64,000 nucleotides of DNA. Source: Clostridiales bacterium. GTDB taxonomy: Bacteria > Bacillota > Clostridia > Lachnospirales > Lachnospiraceae. The position numbers were made by a program, and so were the translations under genes. Below the pieces are notes generated by a model that made no database searches, was not told the DNA's origin, and saw nothing but the letters and a program-made list of their open reading frames with translations. Numbering within the stretch: the first letter of the stretch is position 1; each line of letters begins with the position of its first letter. Location: contig JAAYNM010000083.1 in the NCBI GenBank assembly GCA_012520815.1, positions 31,508 to 95,507 on the forward strand. Reading direction: 5' to 3'. This document shows positions 43,536 through 52,278 of this stretch, piece by piece.

Positions 43536-44540
43536 CTACTTCAACATCATAAAGGCCCCGAGATTCCCTCGTTTTCCCATATTCCCTCGGTGTGAAAAGA
43601 GAAGCTCTTTATTGTGGCAGGTACACAAGTCAGGTATACTTATGTTATTTGGCAAAACTCCTGCACTTAACATATTTATATAATTGGCTGCGTACAAATT
43701 TAGCATAAATTTATTATCAGGTTTTTGATATAAAATATTGTTTATATCCTGGCTGTCAATGTTCTCTCTATACCATGGAACATCAGACAAATCATTATTT
43801 TTAATATTCAAATACTGTCCATATACTCTTATAAATTCACTTGCAACATCGCTACTTACTTCATAACAATTTACACAAATTGATGGACCAATTGCAGTTA
43901 TTAATTCCTTCGGGTTGGTATTATATTCTGATGTCATCGCATCAACAACGGCCCTTGCTATATTATTAACAGTACCTTTCCACCCTGAATGTGATAGACC
44001 AATTGCCTCGTGGATTGGATCATAAAAATACAAAGGAACGCAGTCTGCATAAAATGTGGATAATGTTATATTTCTTATATTTGTAATAAGTCCGTCAACA
44101 TTATCATAGTCCATTGGTTTTACTAAACCTTTGCCAATATCATCTTTTAAAACCTTACGAACATTTGTGGTATGTGTTTGTTTACTCAAAACAAAATTAT
44201 TAAGGCTCGCCGCCTCTCCAAATATTTCAAAATTCTTCCTCACATTTTCAATAGAATCCCCCAAATGAGTACAAAAATTCATAGACTTGAATTGTCCTTG
44301 GCTTATGCCCCCGATTCTCGTGGAAAATACTGCTTTAACCCTTTGAAAATTATTAAATGCATCTATATTAATATAAGGTACTTTGTTTAGTATAGTTGTA
44401 GTTGTGTTCTTATTAAATCTAACTAATTTGTTAATTTCATTGTTTTCATGTTCGATATCATTATAGTTGAATTCTTTATTCATTTTTATGTTAATTTCTC
44501 TCTGCATGTTTACGTTGACATTTTCATTGATATTATTCAT
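43536..44540 (-). CDS. pgeF: Peptidoglycan editing factor PgeF (YfiH, laccase-domain)
   Basis: PgeF/YfiH proteins are copper- or zinc-binding enzymes first called polyphenol oxidases; some hydrolyse mis-built peptidoglycan precursors and others act as purine-nucleoside phosphorylases. The core has the metal ligands in SKQTHTTNV, FYADCVPLYFYDP and IGLSHSGWKGTVNNI. About 50 residues rich in Asn and charged groups precede the core, which is unusual. The ATG at 44540 has GGAGG six bases upstream and overlaps the stop of the upstream gene (TGATG); the track's first Met is a GTG just before it. Confidence 0.88.
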   Translation of the reverse strand: MNNINENVNVNMQREINIKMNKEFNYNDIEHENNEINKLVRFNKNTTTTILNKVPYINIDAFNNFQRVKAVFSTRIGGISQGQFKSMNFCTHLGDSIENVRKNFEIFGEAASLNNFVLSKQTHTTNVRKVLKDDIGKGLVKPMDYDNVDGLITNIRNITLSTFYADCVPLYFYDPIHEAIGLSHSGWKGTVNNIARAVVDAMTSEYNTNPKELITAIGPSICVNCYEVSSDVASEFIRVYGQYLNIKNNDLSDVPWYRENIDSQDINNILYQKPDNKFMLNLYAANYINMLSAGVLPNNISIPDLCTCHNKELLFSHRGNMGKRGNLGAFMMLK

Positions 44541-44890
44541 CACATACCTCCAAAAGCATTAATTAATAACTCTATATCTTTATCATCTATAGTTACTACA
44601 TCAAATCGCATTGGTGACCATAGGCTAAGTCCATGGACATTTAAGTAATACTTAGCTACTTTTATTATAGTTTTTTGCTTACTTGGCGTAACTGCCTCAG
44701 CAGAATAACCGCTAATTTTATTCTTTCTATATTTAACTTCAATAAAGCAAATGTATTCATCTGCCTTACCTATAATATCTATTTCACCTTGATGACAACG
44801 AAAATTCTTTTCAATTATGGTATAACCTTTACCTTCAAGGAATTCACACGCCAATTTTTCATAGTTTGATCCAATTCGTCTTTTGTTCAT
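44540..44890 (-). CDS. yraN: YraN/UPF0102 family nuclease-like protein
   Basis: A 116-residue protein of the UPF0102 family, whose fold is that of restriction endonucleases. The active-site pattern is GEIDIIGKADEYICFIEVKYRK, with aspartate, glutamate and lysine in the D-x(n)-E-x-K order. Start of the protein, RIGSNYEKLACEFLEGKGYTI, is typical. The biological role is not known. It overlaps pgeF by one base (TGATG). The order rnhB ... yraN is common in bacteria. Confidence 0.9.
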   Translation of the reverse strand: MNKRRIGSNYEKLACEFLEGKGYTIIEKNFRCHQGEIDIIGKADEYICFIEVKYRKNKISGYSAEAVTPSKQKTIIKVAKYYLNVHGLSLWSPMRFDVVTIDDKDIELLINAFGGM

Positions 44891-44909
44891 TCAAATTTCC
44901 TTATTTAAT

Positions 44910-45215
44910 TTATCTTGTATCCATTACCTTAGACTTGATTTTATCCATTTTATCAACAAAAACCAATACTTCTGCCACAACACCATAAAGTTCTGGTGGA
45001 ATCATATCTCCAAGTTCCAATTTTGATAATGTCTTTGCCAATTTACTATCTTCATATAATGGAATATCGTTTTCATTTGCACCTTCAATGATTTTATCAG
45101 CCAAGATTCCCCTACCAGAGGCAATAACTGTAGGTGCCTCCTCTCCAGGATTATAAGAAAGAGCAACCGCAACTTTTGGATCATTATTTTTCTTTTTATA
45201 TAAATTACTTTCCAT
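44910..45215 (-). CDS. FlhX-like protein (soluble FlhB C-terminal homologue)
   Basis: A 101-residue protein that matches the cytoplasmic C-terminal domain of FlhB, the flagellar export switch: DPKVAVALSYNPGEEAPTVIASGRGILADKIIEGA and IPPELYGVVAEVLVFV. The cleavable NPTH loop of FlhB is here NPGE, so self-cleavage is not expected. In Bacillus the counterpart YlqH/FlhX sits next to a FliK-like gene and rnhB, as here. It may stand in for the FlhB tail in export. Confidence 0.87.
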   Translation of the reverse strand: MESNLYKKKNNDPKVAVALSYNPGEEAPTVIASGRGILADKIIEGANENDIPLYEDSKLAKTLSKLELGDMIPPELYGVVAEVLVFVDKMDKIKSKVMDTR

Positions 45216-45230
45216 ATACCATCATACCTC

Positions 45231-46985
45231 CTAGGCACGCACATCAAATGAATATCTTTTAATCGACATCTTTGGTCTATCTATTTCTAGCACCTTCTCA
45301 AATGGAGTTTTAGATGAAGATTTTTCCTCCATAAGTTCTACATCAAGCGTACAATTATATCCTAAGTTGTCCAGTCTGATTTTAAGTTCAGGTAAATGCT
45401 CTTCAATAATTACTTGTGACTCTATGTCCGCTATGGAAAATTTTGTACTTAAACTTCCGTTCTCTAAACGAATATTTACATCAGTTGCACCGAGATAATC
45501 CATGTCTAAATGCATGAAAGCTGTCAAAACATCTTTATCTAGCATTCGTCCATGGCTTTTATTAAATACGTATAATTCACCATTTTTTTCGCCATTTGAC
45601 AGTTTTAGCGGAAGTTGAACATATGAAGCCATTTGATTCATATCGTTCATAAAATTAAGGTTATTCTTGAGGTTTGATAAATTGTTTTGCAATTTTTCGC
45701 TGTTATTGCTATTATTGCTTAAATACTCTATCAAACGATTTGTCTTTTCTTCTATTTTGTTATATAGGAGTTTTACCTTATTTGCAGCTTCCTCGCCCTT
45801 CATAAGTTCCTCAGGTTTTAGAACAAACTCCTTTGATAGAGAAGCTTTAAAAAAATCTTTAAAAATCTTTGATTTTGTAAACATCTCTAATTCATCTTTT
45901 GGAAGTTCCTTAATAAAATTACTAATTACTTCTTTGTTAATCACAGAGAATTCTTTAAGTTTATTGATTAATCTAGTAGCCACATCTAACGTGTTTTCAT
46001 TAGTATCTATCGGCATTGCTTCTCCAGCTAGATATGCATTTATGCTTTTTATAAGACTTTTTGCTTCTTCCTTTAATGCTATTTCACTATCTATATTTTC
46101 CTCGAATAAAACACCCTTGGCTTGGTCAGTTATATCACTATCATCTAAAGTATTTATAAAACCATCATCTATTGCTACATTTATAAATGATTTATAGAAT
46201 GGATTCTCAACCTTCGTATCCTTAAATTCACCGATTAGATTTAAGATTGTATCCTTCATTTGATTTATATTAGTAGTCATATCACTTGGATTTGACCCAG
46301 AATCGCCTATGGTACTCTCGCTACTTGAAATGGATTGACCTATGAAATCACTTACTTCGTAAGCTATATTACTAAGTTCTCTTAGAATACTGCTTTCGTC
46401 GTTAACATAATTTTCAAACTGTACGATATTTTCATTTGAAACAGGTAACTCATGATTAATCAAAGAAACCACAGTGCTAGGATTAGCTTGTGGATAGCTA
46501 TTTATATTTTTAAACATCTCTAGAACTGCATTTTTATCAATAGGCATTTCATTTCTCATCATTTCCTTAATCATCTGCATATTCCCCTCCGTTACAGGAA
46601 TCCCGGCACTTTCAAGGGCCATAATTAATGGACTTGAAAATCTATTACTTACATTTAAGGACCTAATAAATACTTGTGTGCCATTATTTTCCTTTATTTG
46701 GAAATTGATATGATCACCAATGTTCATAGACGACGCATCTTGAGTCCTTGCTTGGAGCGTAGAATTATCCTCTAATAAAATCTTTATATAGCTATTACGT
46801 ACATCAATAATATCTCCACTCAAAACTGTCCCCTTTACCATATTTGCAATTTGCGCAGAAGTAGCTACCCTAGTCACTGGAACATTTCCTGCAACAGAAG
46901 TTGCATTTCCTGTGCCACCACTAGAGCTCCTAGAAATATTTGAACTAACTGAACTTGTAGTTGTGCTTAAACGTTTTACATCCAT
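45231..46985 (-). CDS. FliK-like/YlqG flagellar hook-length control-type protein
   Basis: A 584-residue protein, low in cysteine and mostly helical with polar low-complexity parts. The C-terminal 150 residues (LPLKLSNGEKNGELYVF, LDMDYLGATDVNIRLENG, FSIADIESQVIIEEHLPELKIRL) match the FliK C-terminal domain. The N-terminal part is Ser/Asn/Thr-rich. With the FlhX gene it is the ylqG-ylqH pair of Bacillus. It is not the main fliK in a flagellar operon but may belong to the flagellar system. The ATG has GGAGGTTATTTA upstream. Confidence 0.75.
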   Translation of the reverse strand: MDVKRLSTTTSSVSSNISRSSSGGTGNATSVAGNVPVTRVATSAQIANMVKGTVLSGDIIDVRNSYIKILLEDNSTLQARTQDASSMNIGDHINFQIKENNGTQVFIRSLNVSNRFSSPLIMALESAGIPVTEGNMQMIKEMMRNEMPIDKNAVLEMFKNINSYPQANPSTVVSLINHELPVSNENIVQFENYVNDESSILRELSNIAYEVSDFIGQSISSSESTIGDSGSNPSDMTTNINQMKDTILNLIGEFKDTKVENPFYKSFINVAIDDGFINTLDDSDITDQAKGVLFEENIDSEIALKEEAKSLIKSINAYLAGEAMPIDTNENTLDVATRLINKLKEFSVINKEVISNFIKELPKDELEMFTKSKIFKDFFKASLSKEFVLKPEELMKGEEAANKVKLLYNKIEEKTNRLIEYLSNNSNNSEKLQNNLSNLKNNLNFMNDMNQMASYVQLPLKLSNGEKNGELYVFNKSHGRMLDKDVLTAFMHLDMDYLGATDVNIRLENGSLSTKFSIADIESQVIIEEHLPELKIRLDNLGYNCTLDVELMEEKSSSKTPFEKVLEIDRPKMSIKRYSFDVRA

Positions 46986-47003
46986 TAAATAACCTCCATA
47001 AAA

Positions 47004-47762
47004 TTATAGGAAATTCTTTATAAAACTTCTTCTATGTATAGGACAAGGTCCATATTCTCTAATTGCCTCAATATGTTTACTACTACCATATCCTTTATTA
47101 GCTGCAAAATCATATTGCGGATATAATTTATCATATTCAACCATCATCCTATCTCTAGTAACTTTGGCCACTATACTTGCACAAGCTATAGTAATACTCT
47201 TCGTATCACCCTTAATAATTGGAACCTGTGGGATTGTAATACCTGGAATTGTAACTGCATCATTTAACATTATATCGGGTTTTAAACTTAAATTATTAAT
47301 AGATTGTCTCATAGCTTTAAATGTTGCCTGTAAAATATTTATATCATCAATAGTATTAGGACTTTCGATACCAATTCCTACAGCTATAGCTCTATCCATT
47401 ATAATCTCATATAATTCTTCACGTCTTTTCTCAGATAGTTGCTTTGAATCATTGACATATAGAATCCTCTCGCCCTTTGGTAAAACAACAGCACAAGTAA
47501 CCACTGGACCTGCTAACGGACCTCTGCCTACCTCATCTATTCCACCAATAAAGTCTAAACCACTATATTTTTCTTCATATTCTCGCATATTTTCAATACG
47601 TTGCTTTTCTACTTCTAACTTGCCTAGTATCTTATTATATTTATCAACTAATTTTATTACGCCTTTACGTTCATCAGTTCTAAATTCATCCAACACCTTA
47701 TCCAAAGTTGAAATGTCACACTGTTCTAATATCGTTTTAATATCGCCAATTTTACGTTCCAT
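47004..47762 (-). CDS. rnhB: Ribonuclease HII
   Basis: RNase HII removes ribonucleotides from DNA. The catalytic carboxylates are visible: GGIDEVGRGPLAGP (D and E), LNDAVTIPG and VAKVTRDRMM. A helical N-terminal extension of about 75 residues is usual in Gram-positive RNase HII. The start at 47762 has GTGGAGAAAAT upstream; the track start lies in lepB. It is next to lepB and the ylqG-like gene, as in Bacillus. Confidence 0.96.
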   Translation of the reverse strand: MERKIGDIKTILEQCDISTLDKVLDEFRTDERKGVIKLVDKYNKILGKLEVEKQRIENMREYEEKYSGLDFIGGIDEVGRGPLAGPVVTCAVVLPKGERILYVNDSKQLSEKRREELYEIIMDRAIAVGIGIESPNTIDDINILQATFKAMRQSINNLSLKPDIMLNDAVTIPGITIPQVPIIKGDTKSITIACASIVAKVTRDRMMVEYDKLYPQYDFAANKGYGSSKHIEAIREYGPCPIHRRSFIKNFL

Positions 47763-47775
47763 ATTTTCTCCACTT

Positions 47776-48339
47776 CTATTGATATTCAAGAGAGCCTATA
47801 CCATTAAAAGGCCACATTCTAAAGACAGCTCTACCAATAATTGTATCAGCCTTAACAGGCCCAACATCCTCTGATCTAGAATCCTCACTAACATTCCTGT
47901 TATCTCCCATTACAAAATACTCGTCAATACTTAGAGTAATTGGAGATAAATTTTCATATTTACTTTCAAAATCTTTATCATAAAAACCATAGTATTCTTC
48001 AAGTGGAGAATCATCAATATAAATCACATTATTCTTTATTTCTACGGTCTCACCAGGAAGTCCAACTATACGCTTAACCATATTTAAACTATGGTCATAC
48101 TTATAAGGGAATACAACAATATCAAATCTCTCTATTTCATTGAAATCGTATACTATTTTATTTACAATAATTAAATCGTTATCGCTAAGTGCTGGAGACA
48201 TTGACGATCCCACAACCATAATTGGAGAATAAAAAAAACGATTAAATGCCATAATTATTAAAGTAATTACAATCACATAAATGAATGCTAATAAAATATT
48301 CGGATGTTTATGACGAAAGTTTTTAATGAATTTAAACAT
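47776..48339 (-). CDS. lepB: Signal peptidase I (first copy)
   Basis: Signal peptidase I cuts signal peptides of exported proteins at the outer face of the membrane. The 187-residue protein has a basic N-terminus, one membrane helix (NILLAFIYVIVITLIIMAF), the catalytic serine in VVGSSMSPAL and lysine in NMVKRIVGLPGE, and the box VMGDNRNVSEDSRS. It lies between rbgA and rnhB; a second copy is on the other side of rbgA. Confidence 0.95.
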   Translation of the reverse strand: MFKFIKNFRHKHPNILLAFIYVIVITLIIMAFNRFFYSPIMVVGSSMSPALSDNDLIIVNKIVYDFNEIERFDIVVFPYKYDHSLNMVKRIVGLPGETVEIKNNVIYIDDSPLEEYYGFYDKDFESKYENLSPITLSIDEYFVMGDNRNVSEDSRSEDVGPVKADTIIGRAVFRMWPFNGIGSLEYQ

Positions 48340-48356
48340 ATATTACCTCAAAAAAA

Positions 48357-49199
48357 TTATTCTGGTTTTTCCAAAGTGATTCTTCCAAGTTTACCACTTC
48401 TAAAATCATCTAATAATATAGCAGCAGCTTTTTCAATATCTAATTCATTTCCTTTTAGAAGACATCCTCTTTTTCTTGCAATATTTTCGAGAACTTCCAT
48501 ATTTTTAAGTTTTTCATCAACTTCATATCTATTTTTAAGCACTTCACAGTATGAGTTTCTAAGAATATTTATAAGTTTGAATGATAATTCCACAATATTT
48601 AAAATATTGTCATTTATTGAGCCACATAATGCAAGATGTATACCTACTCTCTCATCTTCAAACTTTGGCCACAAAATACCTGGAGTATCTAATAACTCTA
48701 ATGTTTTACTTAATTTAATCCACTGTTTACCCTTTGTAACACCTGGTTTATTACCTGTTTTTGTGCATGCCTTACCTGCATAAGCATTGATAAACGTAGA
48801 CTTTCCTACATTGGGAATTCCCACTACCATAGCTCTAACTGGTCTATTAAGGATACCTCTTTTTCTATCTCTTTCTATTTTTTCCTTGCAGGCTTCAGCA
48901 ATAATACCATTTACCTGTTTTACACCTACACCATTTTTAGAATTCATTTCTAAAACATAAAAACCTTTATCCTTAAACCATTTTGTCCATAACTTATTTG
49001 TTCTATCATCTGACAAATCCGCTTTATTAAGTAATACAAGTCGTGATTTATTAGCCGCCAACTTATCTATATCTGGATTACGACTAGAAAGTGGAAGTCG
49101 TGCATCCACAAGTTCAATAACAAGATCAATTAATTTAATATCTTCCTTCATCTGTCTTACAGCCTTGGTCATATGACCCGGGTACCATTGAATATTCAT
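48357..49199 (-). CDS. rbgA: Ribosome biogenesis GTPase RbgA/YlqF
   Basis: RbgA is a circularly permuted GTPase of late 50S assembly, working with L6 among others. The 280-residue protein has NKAD (G4) before the P-loop GIPNVGKSTFIN (G1) and then LLDTPGILWPKF (G3), the permuted order. MNIQWYPGHMTKAVRQMKED is the family's start. AAGGAGATTTT precedes the ATG. It is enclosed by two lepB genes. Confidence 0.96.
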   Translation of the reverse strand: MNIQWYPGHMTKAVRQMKEDIKLIDLVIELVDARLPLSSRNPDIDKLAANKSRLVLLNKADLSDDRTNKLWTKWFKDKGFYVLEMNSKNGVGVKQVNGIIAEACKEKIERDRKRGILNRPVRAMVVGIPNVGKSTFINAYAGKACTKTGNKPGVTKGKQWIKLSKTLELLDTPGILWPKFEDERVGIHLALCGSINDNILNIVELSFKLINILRNSYCEVLKNRYEVDEKLKNMEVLENIARKRGCLLKGNELDIEKAAAILLDDFRSGKLGRITLEKPE

Positions 49200-49214
49200 A
49201 AAATCTCCTTCTGC

Positions 49215-49760
49215 TTAATCGATAAAACCTAATCTGTCAAATGGTGCTGACACAAACCATGCTTTACCAAGTATATCTTCATATTTTACGTTCCCAACAT
49301 ATGAAAAACGTGAATCTTCACTAACATTTCTGTTATCACCCATAACGAAATATTCGTTAGGACCTACTTCTGATTCAGTTGTAGCATTACCACTTTCGTA
49401 ATTGCCATCAAAATATGGGTCTTCTATTGCCACACCATTTATATAAATGGTGCTATTTTCAATTTTAACTCTCTCACCTGGGAGAGCGATAATCCTCTTA
49501 ACAACAACATTGTCATCATTTTTAAAAACAATAACATCAAATCGTTTTGGTGTACCTATTTCATAGGATAACTTATTTACTAAAATACGTTCACTATTGT
49601 TCAATTCATCTGCCATAGAATTGCCAACAACATCTGCTTGATAGCAGAAAAAATGTATCACAAAAATAGCTAACACAATAACAACAATGATATCTGCTAA
49701 CCACTTTAAATATTTATCTATAAATTTATTTTCGTCGGGGATTGGATTAAAATAGCCCAT
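49215..49760 (-). CDS. lepB: Signal peptidase I (second copy)
   Basis: A second type I signal peptidase of 181 residues with a membrane helix near residues 22-42 (ADIIVVIVLAIFVIHFFCY), serine in VVGNSMADEL, lysine in VVVKRIIALPGE and VMGDNRNVSEDSRF. It shares the core motifs with the first copy but the flanks differ, so it is a distant paralogue, not a recent duplicate. The ATG at 49760 has GGAGG; the track start is 8 residues too early. Confidence 0.95.
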   Translation of the reverse strand: MGYFNPIPDENKFIDKYLKWLADIIVVIVLAIFVIHFFCYQADVVGNSMADELNNSERILVNKLSYEIGTPKRFDVIVFKNDDNVVVKRIIALPGERVKIENSTIYINGVAIEDPYFDGNYESGNATTESEVGPNEYFVMGDNRNVSEDSRFSYVGNVKYEDILGKAWFVSAPFDRLGFID

Positions 49761-49825
49761 ATAAACCTCCAAATAAAACTTCACTGGCAGTTAAGTTAAA
49801 CTTTACTAGAATAGCTTATTTAATA

Positions 49826-49856
49826 CAAAAAGGACAAATACATGGGTACTTGTCCT
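49826..49856 (-). terminator. Terminator after rplS
   Basis: On the minus strand AGGACAAGTAC and GTATTTGTCCT form a stem-loop followed by TTTTTG, just after the rplS stop codon. Confidence 0.82.
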
Positions 49857-49868
49857 AATTCGCATAAA

Positions 49869-50216
49869 TTATTTAACTAATTCTTTAACCTTAGCTGCTT
49901 TACCAACTCTACCTCTTAAGTAATTAAGCCTAGCTCTTCTAACCTTACCAGCTCTAATCACTTCGATTTTTTCAATTGTTGGTGAATGTAATGGCCAAGT
50001 CTTCTCAACACCAATACCATTTGAATTCTTTCTTACTGTAAAAGTTTCTCTTGAACTTCCGCCCTGTCTCTTAAGAACAGTGCCTTCGAAGATCTGCACT
50101 CTTTCACGATTGCCGTCTTTAATTTTAGCATATACTTTAACTGTATCGCCAACATTGAATTCTGAAACTGTCTCTTTTAACTGAGTTGCTTCGATATTCT
50201 TAATAATTTCGTTCAT
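49869..50216 (-). CDS. rplS: 50S ribosomal protein L19
   Basis: L19 lies at the subunit interface of the ribosome. The 115-residue protein has [28 protein letters not shown] and [35 protein letters not shown] precedes the ATG. It follows trmD but has its own promoter and leader. Confidence 0.98.
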   Translation of the reverse strand: MNEIIKNIEATQLKETVSEFNVGDTVKVYAKIKDGNRERVQIFEGTVLKRQGGSSRETFTVRKNSNGIGVEKTWPLHSPTIEKIEVIRAGKVRRARLNYLRGRVGKAAKVKELVK

Positions 50217-50240
50217 CTTGTGAACCTCCTTAATATATCC

Positions 50241-50295
50241 GATGTTCTATAATACTCTAACAGAAAACTATTCCCATACATACCAGAGGAACATC
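50241..50295 (-). promoter_or_regulatory. L19 leader candidate
   Basis: The untranslated region before rplS has GATGTTC (50289-50295 on the minus strand) pairing with GAACATC (50241-50247), enclosing about 40 bases. Location and shape fit the L19 leader of Firmicutes, thought to mediate feedback by L19. Not checked against a covariance model. Confidence 0.55.
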
Positions 50296-50315
50296 TAATT
50301 CATTACAACTACAAT

Positions 50316-50344
50316 AATATAACATAATAGAAAAGATTAGGCAA
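50316..50344 (-). promoter_or_regulatory. Promoter of rplS
   Basis: On the minus strand TTGCCT (50339-50344, inside the end of trmD), 17 bases, TATATT (50316-50321). Confidence 0.65.
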
Positions 50345-51065
50345 GAGTTTTTAGATATTTTTTGTCTGCCTTTGTCAATTCTACCTGCTCAAATAAATCA
50401 GGTCGTAACTTACTCGTCCTTACTAGCGACTGCTCTCTACGCCATTTTTCAATATTTGCATGGTGTCCGCTTAACAGGACATCTGGTACTTTCTTTTCCA
50501 TAAATACAACTGGTCTAGTATATTGGGGATATTCTAATAAATTATCAGTAAAACTTTCTGTCTGTGCTGAAATATCATTGTTTAAAACCCCTTTAATATT
50601 TCGAGAAATAGAGTCTATCATAACCATAGCAGGTAACTCACCACCAGTTAAAACGTAATCTCCTATAGAAATGGATTCGGTTACTATCATCTCTATAACT
50701 CTTTCGTCGATACCTTCATAGTGTCCGCATAGGAAAATAATATCTTCTTCCAATGCCATTTCTCTACTAATATCTTGGGTAAAAGTTTCCCCAACGGGAG
50801 ACATAAACACAACTCTGGGTTTTTCTAAATTATGCTTTTTAATAATGTCCTGATAACAATTATATACAGGTTCTGCCTGCATAACCATTCCCGCACCACC
50901 ACCATATGGATAATCATCTATATGATTGTGTTTGTTATTAGAATAATCTCTAATATTGTAACAATAGAGGTTAATCAATCCATTTTCTATTGCCCTACCA
51001 GTAATACTTGTTTTTAATCCATTTTCTATCATCTCCGGAAAAAGTGTCATAACATAAAAGTTCAT
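50337..51065 (-). CDS. trmD: tRNA (guanine-37-N1) methyltransferase
   Basis: TrmD methylates G37 next to the anticodon to prevent frameshifting. The 242-residue protein has MTLFPEMIENGLKTSI, DDYPYGGGAGMVMQAEP, the knotted SAM site FLCGHYEGIDERVIE, and SIGDYVLTGGELPAMVMID. The ATG at 51065 overlaps the rimM stop (TGATG). Order rimM-trmD-rplS is conserved. Confidence 0.97.
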   Translation of the reverse strand: MNFYVMTLFPEMIENGLKTSITGRAIENGLINLYCYNIRDYSNNKHNHIDDYPYGGGAGMVMQAEPVYNCYQDIIKKHNLEKPRVVFMSPVGETFTQDISREMALEEDIIFLCGHYEGIDERVIEMIVTESISIGDYVLTGGELPAMVMIDSISRNIKGVLNNDISAQTESFTDNLLEYPQYTRPVVFMEKKVPDVLLSGHHANIEKWRREQSLVRTSKLRPDLFEQVELTKADKKYLKTLA

Positions 51066-51577
51066 CAATCCATCAGCCCTTCCAAAATATGTACTTTAAC
51101 AAATCCTTCATCAGGGTTTATATCCAAAATACATTCATCAATAACAGGTAATAAAATTTCCTTGCCAGAGTCAGTTAGTTTGATAACATATACATCATTG
51201 GCACCAGTCTGCATAACATCATAAAGAATACCTATTTCTTTATTTTCCTCATCTATAACTTTAAGGTCAATAAGATCTGTTATGAAAAACTCGCCTTCCT
51301 CTAGAGGAACTGCATTTTCCCTTGTTACATACAAATCTTTACCCTTGTATTTTTCAACTTCATTTATATCATTAACACCTTTGAATTTAAGAATAACTAA
51401 ATTCTTAAAGTACTTACATCCTGTACATACAAGTTCCTCATATCCTTTGCCTGTATCAACATATACCTGTTTTAAATATTCAAATCTTGATACATCATCA
51501 GTAGTTGGGAAAACCTTTACTTCTCCCTTGAGCCCATGAGTATTGGCAATGACACCAACTCTTAAATAGTCGTCCAT
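51065..51577 (-). CDS. rimM: 16S rRNA processing protein RimM
   Basis: RimM helps the 30S subunit mature and binds S19. The 170-residue protein has YLRVGVIANTHGLKGEVKVFP, the PRC-barrel part (FFITDLIDLKVIDEENKEIG) and LLPVIDECILDINPDEGFVKVHILEGL. The ATG at 51577 has AGGTGA upstream; the track start is 6 residues too early. Coupled to trmD by overlap. Confidence 0.95.
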   Translation of the reverse strand: MDDYLRVGVIANTHGLKGEVKVFPTTDDVSRFEYLKQVYVDTGKGYEELVCTGCKYFKNLVILKFKGVNDINEVEKYKGKDLYVTRENAVPLEEGEFFITDLIDLKVIDEENKEIGILYDVMQTGANDVYVIKLTDSGKEILLPVIDECILDINPDEGFVKVHILEGLMD

Positions 51578-51664
51578 ATTTTCACCTGTTTTCATTTTTG
51601 AAATTTAGCTTTCTTATTAGATTTTCTGCATAAAAAAGCTAAATTGTGTTTTCATATTTCTTTA

Positions 51665-51697
51665 AAACAAAAGGGCGATTAAAAACCGCCCTTTAAA
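51665..51697 (-). terminator. Terminator or attenuator between khpA and rimM
   Basis: On the minus strand AAAGGGCG and CGCCCTTT form an 8-bp GC-rich stem followed by TGTTTTAAA. It may lower transcription of rimM-trmD relative to rpsP-khpA. Confidence 0.75.
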
Positions 51698-51707
51698 GTC
51701 CTAGTCA

Positions 51708-51938
51708 CTACTGTAAGATATCTACAATAACTTTCTTATCTTCTTTTGAAGCAGTAGCCTTTACAACTGAACGAATAGATTTTGCAATTCTGCCCTGCTT
51801 GCCGATTACTTTACCCATATCGTCAGCAGCAACTTTTAATTCAATAATAATTGCCTTTTCTTCTTCTCTCTCAGTAACTACTACTTCATCAGGTAAATCA
51901 ACTAGTGCTTTTGCAATTACTTCAACTAATTCTTTCAT
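51708..51938 (-). CDS. khpA: KH-domain RNA-binding protein KhpA (YlqC)
   Basis: KhpA is a 76-residue RNA-binding KH protein that acts with KhpB in Gram-positives. It has VAADDMGKVIGKQGRIAKSIRSVV with the GxxG loop (GKQG). The ATG at 51938 has GAGGTG upstream; the track start is 8 residues earlier. Its place between rpsP and rimM is conserved. Confidence 0.95.
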   Translation of the reverse strand: MKELVEVIAKALVDLPDEVVVTEREEEKAIIIELKVAADDMGKVIGKQGRIAKSIRSVVKATASKEDKKVIVDILQ

Positions 51939-51988
51939 AAATGCACCTCTGTGTATAAACATTCATACATTCTGCTAATCTGCCTAAT

Positions 51989-52234
51989 TTATTTCTCGAT
52001 ACCAGCCTGCTTTAATAATTTTGCAACTATTTCTGTAGGTTGTGCACCAGTAGCTAACCACTTCTTAGCAAGTTCTTCATTTACTACTACTGAACTTGGT
52101 TCTACGTTTGGATTGTATGTTCCAATTTCTTCGATAAATCTACCATCTCTAGGAGCTCTTGAATCTGCAACTATAATTCTATAATAAGGTGCTTTCTTCT
52201 GTCCCATTCTTCTTAATCTTAACTTTACTGCCAT
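51989..52234 (-). CDS. rpsP: 30S ribosomal protein S16
   Basis: S16 stabilises the 5' domain of 16S rRNA. The 81-residue protein has [42 protein letters not shown] in order (quoted here as the standard start of S16 in three parts: [37 protein letters not shown]). TAGGAGGCATATATC precedes the ATG. It lies between ffh and khpA. Confidence 0.98.
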   Translation of the reverse strand: MAVKLRLRRMGQKKAPYYRIIVADSRAPRDGRFIEEIGTYNPNVEPSSVVVNEELAKKWLATGAQPTEIVAKLLKQAGIEK

Positions 52235-52278
52235 GATATATGCCTCCTAATATCTTGTATAAAATAGTGTAATTTATG

